Source: an uncultured Massilia sp.
GTDB taxonomy: Bacteria > Pseudomonadota > Gammaproteobacteria > Burkholderiales > Burkholderiaceae
DNA: 64,000 bases
Assembly (NCBI GenBank): GCA_946481275.1
Contig: CAMLMV010000019.1
Coordinates: 1 to 64,000, forward strand
Direction: 5' to 3'
Part shown: positions 42,732-49,854 of the stretch, one piece after another
Numbering within the stretch: the stretch's first letter is position 1
How the letters are laid out: each line of letters starts with the position of its first letter
The notes under the pieces: generated by a model
Seen by the model: the letters and a program-made list of their open reading frames with translations, nothing else
Told to the model about the DNA's origin: nothing
Database searches by the model: none
Made by a program: the position numbers and the translations under genes

Positions 42732-44954
42732 TCAGGCCGCTTCCAGGACGATGGCCGCGGCCTGGAAGTCGCCGGCGAGGTTGGGCTGTATCCCCTGTCC
42801 CATCCAATAGGCGCCGCTCGCCCGTGTCGGGGTGCGCGGCGCCACGCCGCCTGCGATGGTGCGCAGCGCATACATCTTCCGTGGATCGAGTCCGCGCAAC
42901 CGGATATGGGGCGCCGGATCACGCATGCCTCCGGAATGCAGAAAGGCGAAGAGGACGGCCTGGTTGCCGTCCTGTGCGACCGACAGGGTCGCCGACCGGG
43001 CCGAGCCGCCCTGCGGCGATATCAGCCGGTACAAGTCGCCCTGTTGGACGGTCAGGCGAATACGCTTGTACTCGGCAATGAGCCGCTTCGCTTCCGCGAA
43101 GTCGCGGGCATTCCAGTGGTTCAGGTTCGCGCCGATCCCGAGCGCGCCCTGCATGGACGACAGAAAACGGTATTCCAGCGACGTGGCGCGCTTGTTGACC
43201 CAGTTCGGCGAGTCGGTGACCCAGGCCATCATGATCGCCGGCGCATAGGCCTGGCTGAAGCCATCCTGGATCAGCAGCCGGTCGTACGGATCGGTATTGT
43301 CGGACACCCAGACCTCGTCGGTCAGGGCCATGATGCCGAGATCGACGCGGCCTCCGCCGCTGGCGCACGATTCGATCTCGACCTTCGGGTGGCGCCGGCG
43401 CAGCTCGCCGAGCAGCTTGTAGAGATTGTCCACGTACGCCACGTACAGGCGTTGCTGCTCCGCCGGCGGCACTTGCGGCCAGCCCGGTTCGGACCAGGCG
43501 CGATTATGGTCCCACTTGAGAAACGCGATGTCGTTCGAGGCGAGCAGCCTGTTCAGTACCATCAGGAGGTGGTCGTACACGTCCTTGCGCGCCAGGTTGA
43601 GCACCAGCTGGTCGCGGGCTTCGGAGCGCGTGCGTCCCGGGAAATGGATGACCCAGTCCGGATGGGCCCGGTACAAATCGCTGTCCGGATTGACCATCTC
43701 CGGCTCGACCCACAGCCCGAATTCCATGCCCAGGCCGTTGACGCGTTTGATGAGCGGCGTCAGCCCGTTCGGAAATTTTTTGGTGTTGACGACCCAGTCG
43801 CCCAGGCCGGCCTTCGAACTGTTGCGCGCACCAAACCAGCCATCGTCGACGACGAAACGTTCGATGCCGATGCTGGCGGCCTTCTCGGCCAGCGCCATTT
43901 GCCCCGCTTCGTCGACGGCGAACTCGGTCGCTTCCCACGAATTGTAGAGAACGGGACGCGGACGCAACGCCGGAGCACCCGGCAGGATCCGCGTGCGCTG
44001 GTAGCGATGGAACAGGCGCGACGCGCCGCCGAAACCTTCGCCGGAATATCCGGCATGGAACACGGGAGAGGCGAGGCGTTCGCCGGGCTTGAGCCGATAG
44101 GCGAAATCGAAGGGGTTGTAGCCGGCCGTCACGCGGACACCGCCAAGGGAGTCCATGTCGACACCGATGCGCCACGCGCCGCTCCAGCCCAGTGCGCCGA
44201 ACCAGACGGGGCCGGACTCCTCCTCGGTCATGGCCCGGCTCAGCGCAATCCATGGGTTGGCCTGGTGCGACGTCACGCCCTTGCGGCTCTCGATCACCGT
44301 CGCGCCGGGGCCGACCGGGCGGGTTTGCAGAGCGAATTCCCCGGCCCAGCGCCCGGTCAGGTAAGACAGGCGGTAATCGTCGTCGTAAGGCAGGTTGACG
44401 CTGGCCGCGGCCATCTGGTCGACCTGGATCCAGCCGTTCGTCCGGTTCTCGACGACGGCGCTGCGGGACAGGATGCCGGATGCGGCATCCATGGCATAGG
44501 CGAGCGTGACGTGCACGGCGCGGCTCACGTCCTTGAGCCTGACCACGATGCGTTCGCCGTCGAGCTGGTGGCCGACGTAGCGCAGGTCCAGGTCGCGTAC
44601 GCCGTCGGGAAAGGTGACCTTGAGCGCCGGCTCCACCGTCAGGCCCGCGCCGAAGCCGGGATACTCGAACGGCGTGACGGTGATCGACGTTTCGTTGCTG
44701 GAGTTTTCGGCGACCTGCACAGGCGCCGGCAGCGGATCGTCCGGGGACAGCGCGCTGCCCCAATACATGGTCTGCAGACGGCCATCCGGGTTGACGCCGA
44801 ACGCATAGGTGACGGCGCCGCCGTCGAGGCGAAAGACGCGCGCCGCCTCGTCGATGGTGGGGCGCGCCCGGGCGGCGTTGCCCATGGTGAGCCCGGCAAG
44901 TCCGCCCAGCATGCCCATGCATACGGCGCGACGGCGCGTATCGATTGTCTTCAT
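42732..44954 (-). CDS. GH36 alpha-galactosidase, exported
   Basis: A 740-residue glycoside hydrolase family 36 enzyme. The N-terminus TIDTRRRAVCMGMLGGLAGL looks like a Tat-type signal. A beta-sandwich domain is followed by the barrel with FVVDDGWFG, the nucleophile Asp in FLKWDHNR and the acid/base Asp in VSDNTDPYDR. It removes alpha-linked galactose from oligosaccharides such as raffinose or galactomannan. ATG 44954 was chosen because GAGGAG lies at the right distance; an ATG at 44981 is weaker. The M23 peptidase gene ends 65 bases upstream. Confidence 0.93.
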   Translation of the reverse strand: MKTIDTRRRAVCMGMLGGLAGLTMGNAARARPTIDEAARVFRLDGGAVTYAFGVNPDGRLQTMYWGSALSPDDPLPAPVQVAENSSNETSITVTPFEYPGFGAGLTVEPALKVTFPDGVRDLDLRYVGHQLDGERIVVRLKDVSRAVHVTLAYAMDAASGILSRSAVVENRTNGWIQVDQMAAASVNLPYDDDYRLSYLTGRWAGEFALQTRPVGPGATVIESRKGVTSHQANPWIALSRAMTEEESGPVWFGALGWSGAWRIGVDMDSLGGVRVTAGYNPFDFAYRLKPGERLASPVFHAGYSGEGFGGASRLFHRYQRTRILPGAPALRPRPVLYNSWEATEFAVDEAGQMALAEKAASIGIERFVVDDGWFGARNSSKAGLGDWVVNTKKFPNGLTPLIKRVNGLGMEFGLWVEPEMVNPDSDLYRAHPDWVIHFPGRTRSEARDQLVLNLARKDVYDHLLMVLNRLLASNDIAFLKWDHNRAWSEPGWPQVPPAEQQRLYVAYVDNLYKLLGELRRRHPKVEIESCASGGGRVDLGIMALTDEVWVSDNTDPYDRLLIQDGFSQAYAPAIMMAWVTDSPNWVNKRATSLEYRFLSSMQGALGIGANLNHWNARDFAEAKRLIAEYKRIRLTVQQGDLYRLISPQGGSARSATLSVAQDGNQAVLFAFLHSGGMRDPAPHIRLRGLDPRKMYALRTIAGGVAPRTPTRASGAYWMGQGIQPNLAGDFQAAAIVLEAA

Positions 44955-45019
44955 AGTCTCCTCAGCCAGCGTTTTGTTCATATTATCGCAATGGCTGAGT
45001 AGGTGCCGAGCAGAAAACT

Positions 45020-45727
45020 TCAGGGCTGGAGCAACGGATACGGATTTACCGGCGTTCCCTTCCACCACTGCTTCTCGGGCGTCAGCTCGAACACGGCAAA
45101 ATGCAGGTGCGGCGCGTTCGGATCGGCATTGCCCGTCGTGCCCACATACCCGATCAGGTCGCCGCGCTTGACCTGCGCGCCTTCCTGCAGGCCGTCCGCA
45201 TAGCGGTCCAGGTGCGCATAGTAGTACGCATATTTTTCGGCCGGATCGAACTGGTAGACCGTCAGCCCGCCCGGCTTGCTCGTGAAGAGCTTCACGATCT
45301 TGCCGTCCGCCACCGCGACCACCTTCGTGCCCTTCGGCGCCATGATGTCCAGCGCTTCGTGGTGGCGTTCGTTGCCGCGCGGCTGGTCGTAGGTGTCCGT
45401 GATCTTATTCAGCGGCATGCCCTCGACAGACACCAGCAGCGTGCCCGGCTGGACGGAAGGTGCCGGCGCCGTGCCCGCGGCGGCGACCGGCGTGTCCGGG
45501 GCGGCGGGGCGCAGCGGCAGGTCGAGTTCCGTCAGGTCGGGCATCACCTGCGGCGCGGGCGGCAGCTTGCCGTCGATGCCGCTGGCGGGCGGCGGCGGCG
45601 CGGGGAGGGCGCCCGTGTTCACGGCCACCGTGGGCGCCGCGGGATCATGGGGCATCTGGCGCAGCCAGACGAACAGGCCGCCGGCGCCCACCAGCACGCC
45701 GAGCAGGAAGGTCATCAACCATCTCAT
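45020..45727 (-). CDS. M23-family metallopeptidase (LytM-like)
   Basis: A 235-residue membrane-anchored peptidoglycan endopeptidase-like protein. An N-terminal helix (FLLGVLVGAGGLFVWL) is followed by a Pro/Ala-rich linker to about residue 95. The LytM domain shows HHEALDIMAPKGT (zinc ligands His and Asp), YYYAHLDRY and the HLHFAVF motif, so the metal site is complete. It is preceded by AAAGGAGAC and lies 21 bases after the L,D-transpeptidase gene, forming a cell-wall operon. Confidence 0.92.
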   Translation of the reverse strand: MRWLMTFLLGVLVGAGGLFVWLRQMPHDPAAPTVAVNTGALPAPPPPASGIDGKLPPAPQVMPDLTELDLPLRPAAPDTPVAAAGTAPAPSVQPGTLLVSVEGMPLNKITDTYDQPRGNERHHEALDIMAPKGTKVVAVADGKIVKLFTSKPGGLTVYQFDPAEKYAYYYAHLDRYADGLQEGAQVKRGDLIGYVGTTGNADPNAPHLHFAVFELTPEKQWWKGTPVNPYPLLQP

Positions 45728-45748
45728 CGCCGTCTCCTTTGCTTCGGT

Positions 45749-46717
45749 TTAGTCCTGCAGCACCACCTCCGTGCCCGCCTGGACGAGGCCCGCCACTTCC
45801 GACGCGCTCCAGTTCGTCAGGCGGATGCAGCCGTGCGACTCGCTCTTGCCGACCGAGGCCGGCACCGGCGTGCCGTGGATGCCGTAGTGCGGCTTCGTCA
45901 GGTCGATCCACACGACGCCGACCGGATTGTTCGGGCCCGCCGCGACGGTCGTCTTCTTGTCGCCCGGCTTGGCGTCCCAGAACAGTTTCGGGTTGTAGTG
46001 GTACGTGGGGTTGCGGTGCACGCCCTCGATCTTCCAGTTGCCGATCGGCAGCGGGTCGTGTTCGCTGCCGCTCGACACGGGATACTGGGCCAGCACGGTC
46101 CCGGCCGCGTCCTGCAACTGCAGGATGCGCGCCTCCTTCGATACGACGACGCGCGCGGCCGGCATCAGCGCCGGCGTGCCGACGACGTTCGGCACGACGA
46201 TCTGCTCGCCCGCGCGGCCCAGGTCCTTGCCGGGGTTGAGCTTTTCCAGCAGCGCCGGGCTGGCGTGGAACTTTTCGCCGAGGCCTTCCGCCGGCGTGGC
46301 GTAGCCGAGCGTGGGCAGCTTGGCCTTTTCCATCATGTCGTCCGGCACGGGGCGGAACGGGCCCGCGACGTCGGTGTCGGCCAGCGTGTACGTCAGGAGT
46401 GTCGGCGTTGGATCCGCGTTCAGCGCGTTCCAGGTGGCCTCGTCCAGCTTGCCCGTCGGGTTCAGGCCGCGTGCCTTCTGGAAGCCGGCCAGCGCCTGGC
46501 GCATGTTGGAACCGTAGGCGCCGTCGATTTCGCCGGGCGAGAAATGGGCGCGGTCGAGCAGCACCTGCGCGCGCAGCAGGCGTTCGAACTCGGCCGCCTG
46601 CGCGGCGGCAGGGTCGGGTTGCGCGGCCGGCTGCGCCTGCGGTTGCGCGGCGCCCGCCGGGCCGGCGAGGCCGGCCAGCAGGGCGATCAGAAGGGGAATG
46701 CGGGTCGTTTTCAACAT
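45749..46717 (-). CDS. L,D-transpeptidase (YkuD) with peptidoglycan-binding region
   Basis: A 322-residue periplasmic enzyme that forms 3-3 crosslinks or attaches proteins to peptidoglycan. The signal peptide ends near AGPAGAAQ. An N-terminal peptidoglycan-binding domain of type 1 (GEIDGAYGSNMRQALAGFQK) precedes the middle region. The YkuD domain has IHGTPVPASVGKSESHGCIR with the catalytic Cys. The C-terminus is short. The M23 peptidase gene follows. Confidence 0.93.
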   Translation of the reverse strand: MLKTTRIPLLIALLAGLAGPAGAAQPQAQPAAQPDPAAAQAAEFERLLRAQVLLDRAHFSPGEIDGAYGSNMRQALAGFQKARGLNPTGKLDEATWNALNADPTPTLLTYTLADTDVAGPFRPVPDDMMEKAKLPTLGYATPAEGLGEKFHASPALLEKLNPGKDLGRAGEQIVVPNVVGTPALMPAARVVVSKEARILQLQDAAGTVLAQYPVSSGSEHDPLPIGNWKIEGVHRNPTYHYNPKLFWDAKPGDKKTTVAAGPNNPVGVVWIDLTKPHYGIHGTPVPASVGKSESHGCIRLTNWSASEVAGLVQAGTEVVLQD

Positions 46718-46822
46718 GGTGTCCTGCCTGAAAATGCGTTGGCTTCAGGTTAGTGCCGCCCAAGACAGGACTCTGTGCGGGAACGAACCCAGCTTCGCCG
46801 GGGCGGCGGTACAATCCGCCGC

Positions 46823-47119
46823 ATGACCACGTTGACCATCACCCTGCAGCCGTCCGGCTGGTCTTTCGACACCGATACCGAGACGACGGTGCTGCACGCC
46901 GCCGAGCGGGCCGGCATCGACCTGCCCAGCTCCTGCCGCAACGGCACGTGCCGCACGTGCATCTGCCGCCTCGCGGGCGGCAGCGTGCGCTATCTCGTGG
47001 AATGGCCGGGCTTGTCCCTCGACGAAAAGCGCGAGGGCTATATCCTGCCGTGCGTCGCGGTCGCGCGGGAGGACCTCGTGGTCGACCAGCGGCTTGCGAA
47101 AAAGATTTTTTCCGACTGA
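46823..47119 (+). CDS. 2Fe-2S plant-type ferredoxin
   Basis: A 98-residue ferredoxin. The cluster ligands are visible as Cys in SCRNGTCRTCICRL and in YILPCVAVA, the plant-type Cx4Cx2C...C spacing. It has no fused reductase domain. It carries electrons in the cytoplasm to an unknown partner. ATG 46823 gives MTTLTITLQPSGW; the upstream ATG at 46775 adds basic, non-conserved residues. It converges with the esterase gene, 6 bases apart. Confidence 0.9.
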   Translation: MTTLTITLQPSGWSFDTDTETTVLHAAERAGIDLPSSCRNGTCRTCICRLAGGSVRYLVEWPGLSLDEKREGYILPCVAVAREDLVVDQRLAKKIFSD

Positions 47120-47125
47120 ACCACG

Positions 47126-48022
47126 TCAGCGCGTGTCCGACAGGCCCAGCGACGATTCGATGGCGCGCAGCACACGCGGCCACGAGCTCGACGTCGCCGC
47201 CACCTCGTCGTAATGGCTGGCGCCCGGCAGGATCACGACCTCCGCGCTGTCGCCGGCCGCATGCGCGCGGGCCGCGAAATCGTGCGCCACGCGCGGGGGC
47301 GAGATCGTGTCCAGTTCGCCAGTGACAAGGATCGTGCGGCTGCCGTTCGGGATCAGGTCGCCCGCGTTCGTGTCGGAAAAGACGTCCGGGCGGTCCGCGC
47401 TCGGCGTGCCGGCCAGCTCGACGATTTCACGGTCGCAACTGGTTTTCAGCAGGGCCGCTTCGCGCCTCAGGTCGGCCAGGCCGCCCAGGCTGACGACATG
47501 GCGCACGGGCACGACGTCCTTGCGGTACAGCGGGCTCGTCGCGGGAATGCGGGGCCGTGCCGCCAGCCACTGCACGAGCTGGCCGCCGGCCGAGTGCCCG
47601 ACGGCCACGAGGCGGCCGAGGTCGAGCGGACGCGCCGTCGCCGTGCGCGCGAGGAGGTCGAGGGCCGCGTTCATGTCCTGGTAGGTGCCGGGGTAGCCGC
47701 CGCCGGCCTCGTCGACGCGGCGGTATTCGACGTTCCATACGGCGATGCCGCGCGCGGCCAGCGCCCCCGCCATGTTGCGCAGCTGCGTGATGCCGCCGAA
47801 CGCCTTCGTCCAGCAGCCGCCGTGCACGAGCACGGCCACGGGGAACGGTCCCGTGCCGGACGGCAGGAACAGTTCGGCGTACTGCGACGGCGCGGTGCCG
47901 TAGCGCAGGGTGGCGGTGGGTGCGGGGCCGGACAGGGCCAGGTAGTCGTCCAGCGTCATCGGGGCGGCGTACGCGATAGAGGTCATGGCGAGAGTGAGCG
48001 CGAGGGCGGCGAGGCGTGTCAT
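47126..48022 (-). CDS. Secreted alpha/beta hydrolase (BD-FAE/esterase-like)
   Basis: A 298-residue exported esterase-like enzyme. The signal peptide is residues 1-19 (ALALTLAMTSIAYA). The oxyanion motif HGGCW is near residue 68, nucleophile Ser in GHSAGG near 144, Asp in GELDTISPP and His in GASHYDE. This triad and the HGG motif match BD-FAE/carboxylesterase-like hydrolases. Substrate unknown. Nothing in the neighbours suggests a pathway. Confidence 0.88.
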   Translation of the reverse strand: MTRLAALALTLAMTSIAYAAPMTLDDYLALSGPAPTATLRYGTAPSQYAELFLPSGTGPFPVAVLVHGGCWTKAFGGITQLRNMAGALAARGIAVWNVEYRRVDEAGGGYPGTYQDMNAALDLLARTATARPLDLGRLVAVGHSAGGQLVQWLAARPRIPATSPLYRKDVVPVRHVVSLGGLADLRREAALLKTSCDREIVELAGTPSADRPDVFSDTNAGDLIPNGSRTILVTGELDTISPPRVAHDFAARAHAAGDSAEVVILPGASHYDEVAATSSSWPRVLRAIESSLGLSDTR

Positions 48023-48116
48023 GTTCTCGACTATACCAGCCGCACGATTGAAAACCCGCCGCGATCTTCCATGCTAGGCTCCACACAACGTCAACCGCCA
48101 ACCATAGGAGATCATC

Positions 48117-48296
48117 ATGACCCAATCGAAATCCACCGGTAGCCAGAACAAGCAGTCGGGCAACCAGTCCGAGGAAGACGTCCAGAAGCAGAAGGCGGGC
48201 GTCAAGGAGAAAAGCAGCCACGACCACATGTCGACCGTAAAGGCAGGCAAGGGCAAGGGCGCGGGCGGCGGCGCCAAGCAGAAAGAAGGCCGCTGA
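48117..48296 (+). CDS. Small Lys/Gly-rich hypothetical protein
   Basis: A 59-residue hydrophilic protein starting MTQSKSTGSQNKQSGNQSEE and ending in a Lys/Gly-rich tail (KGKGAGGGAKQKEGR). TAGGAG precedes the ATG at 48117. Low complexity and charge suggest an unstructured, possibly stress-related protein; no family recognised. Codon use fits the host. Confidence 0.6.
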   Translation: MTQSKSTGSQNKQSGNQSEEDVQKQKAGVKEKSSHDHMSTVKAGKGKGAGGGAKQKEGR

Positions 48297-48318
48297 GCCC
48301 AGGCGCCGGAGAAAACCG

Positions 48319-48504
48319 ATGAGTTTGCCGAATCAGACTCAAAAGCAGGCCCAGGAACACGCACATTCCACGCCGGATCCCACGACGCCCGATCCGGAGC
48401 TGCCGCCGCCGCAGCCGAGTCCGGATCCGGACGACGTGCCGGCGCCCGCGCGCGCACCGGTGAAGGAGCCGGACGCGCCGGAACCGCCCGTCAAGGCGGA
48501 GTGA
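48319..48504 (+). CDS. Small Pro-rich hypothetical protein
   Basis: A 61-residue acidic protein dominated by Pro, Asp and Glu after the first 15 residues (STPDPTTPDPELPPPQPSP). No signal or membrane segment. It follows the previous small gene by 22 bases on the same strand. No family recognised, probably disordered. Confidence 0.55.
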   Translation: MSLPNQTQKQAQEHAHSTPDPTTPDPELPPPQPSPDPDDVPAPARAPVKEPDAPEPPVKAE

Positions 48505-48576
48505 GGAAGTCGAGGGAAGAGGATGGGGCGGACCGTCGTGTCGCCCCATCCTTTGTCACGAGATCAGGCCCGAGGT

Positions 48577-48783
48577 TCAGGCCTTGTTTGGCGTGGATTG
48601 CTGGTTGCCGGCCTGGCCGGCGCCCTGCTTGTTCCCCTCTGTGCTGCCGCGCTTGGGGATGTCGCGGATCATCTCGTCCGTTTCGTGCTGGCCGGGCGAG
48701 CGTTCGCCGCTGCCGATGTCCGCTTCGTGCATGTTGGGCGGGGCGTCGGCGCCCGGATCCGGTTTCGGGATGTCGGTTCTCAT
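48577..48783 (-). CDS. Small hydrophilic hypothetical protein
   Basis: A 68-residue polar protein (MRTDIPKPDPGADAPPNMHE onward) with Gly/Gln/Asn-rich C-terminus. ATG 48783 is preceded by GGAG on the minus strand. It is oriented toward the preceding small genes. No family recognised. Confidence 0.55.
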   Translation of the reverse strand: MRTDIPKPDPGADAPPNMHEADIGSGERSPGQHETDEMIRDIPKRGSTEGNKQGAGQAGNQQSTPNKA

Positions 48784-48942
48784 GGTGTGCTCCGTTGCGT
48801 TGTCGTGTTGGCGCGATACTAACAGTCCGAGTCGCGTCCCGGCGCGCAATAGGATCGCCGCTTGTGTACGCTGGCGCACATATGTCTTTCAGGAACTTTT
48901 TGATAATAGGCCTGTGGCCAACGACTTTCGGAGGAGAGAAGC

Positions 48943-49080
48943 ATGAGCACCACCCTGTACAACAAGATTCCGCTGGGCCGTGGCCCGTTGCTGGGCTCGC
49001 ACAAGATGCATGCGGCCGTGGCGCTGGGGGTCCTGGCGGGGGCCGGCCTCGTGTGGGCCGCCGTGCGGGCGTTGCGTTGA
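48943..49080 (+). CDS. Small single-helix membrane protein
   Basis: A 45-residue protein. A short polar N-terminus (MSTTLYNKIPLGRGPLLGSH) is followed by one transmembrane helix (AAVALGVLAGAGLVWAAV) and basic end ALR. GGAGGAGAG precedes the ATG. It is too short for most gene finders, but ribosome site, helix and codon use support it. Confidence 0.6.
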   Translation: MSTTLYNKIPLGRGPLLGSHKMHAAVALGVLAGAGLVWAAVRALR

Positions 49081-49149
49081 CGGCCAGACAGGTTGCCGAG
49101 AGGGCCCGCCGCCGTTACCATGGCGGGCTTGTTCTCTTGGAAAGTGGTA

Positions 49150-49515
49150 ATGAAGAATCTTAAACTGACGGGCGACGAATACGATGCGCTCGAATTCATC
49201 CGGCGCGGTGCGAAGACCGACCGCGTCAATGCCTGCGTCGGGCGCAATGCAAAGCGCCTGTCGGGCCTGAAACTGATCCAGTACGGGAAGAACGGGAGCC
49301 TGGCGCTGACGCCGCAGGGCACGGAACTGCTGTTCCTGCGCCGCTGCGTACAGGCGCTGCGCGCGCTCGAGGCGGACCCGGCGGCGAGTGTGGATGACGA
49401 CGTCGTCCAGTTCCTCAGCCGCAAGTCGCACATCGCGGCGCGGGCCGAGGGCGGGTTCGAATTGACGGCGCGGGGACGCGAATCCCTGGCCGACATCGCA
49501 TCACAGCAGAATTAA
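49150..49515 (+). CDS. Hypothetical protein, winged-helix-like
   Basis: A 121-residue cytoplasmic protein starting MKNLKLTGDEYDALEFIRRG. The sequence alternates helices and a LIQYGKNGSLALTPQGTELL stretch that resembles a winged-helix wing, and ends with a second similar unit (GGFELTARGRESLADI). A DNA-binding role is possible but only suggested. ATG 49150 is chosen over 49093, whose added residues are not conserved in style. Confidence 0.6.
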   Translation: MKNLKLTGDEYDALEFIRRGAKTDRVNACVGRNAKRLSGLKLIQYGKNGSLALTPQGTELLFLRRCVQALRALEADPAASVDDDVVQFLSRKSHIAARAEGGFELTARGRESLADIASQQN

Positions 49516-49730
49516 TTCGTGCGGCGGCGGTTCGGGTACACCAGCGCCCGCACCGCGATCTCCGCCGGCACGCCCATCGCCGCGAGGAATTCCGCGGCGC
49601 GCTGCAGCCCCAGCGTGGGAACGGACGCGACGGCCTGGTTGACGAGGTCGCGCGTGCGCATGTCGGTGCGCGGCCTGCGTTCCGCCAGGGTGGCCGTGGC
49701 GGTATCGATATTCAGTTCAGTCATCATCAA
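49512..49730 (-). CDS. Small hypothetical protein
   Basis: A 72-residue protein with three possible ATG starts in a row (49730, 49727, 49724). The C-terminal half is helical (LVNQAVASVPTLGLQRAAEF, then VPAEIAVRALV). No family recognised. It converges with the preceding gene, overlapping by 4 bases. Confidence 0.55.
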   Translation of the reverse strand: MMMTELNIDTATATLAERRPRTDMRTRDLVNQAVASVPTLGLQRAAEFLAAMGVPAEIAVRALVYPNRRRTN

Positions 49731-49854
49731 TGCTCGGTGAGTGTATTGCTAAAGAGTCACCGGGTATTGTATGAGAACGATATTGATTAAGCCACAGGAA
49801 ATTGCACTAAATATCGCACTTGTAATCTGAAGTTAAAGCGGATTCGAGGTTTCC

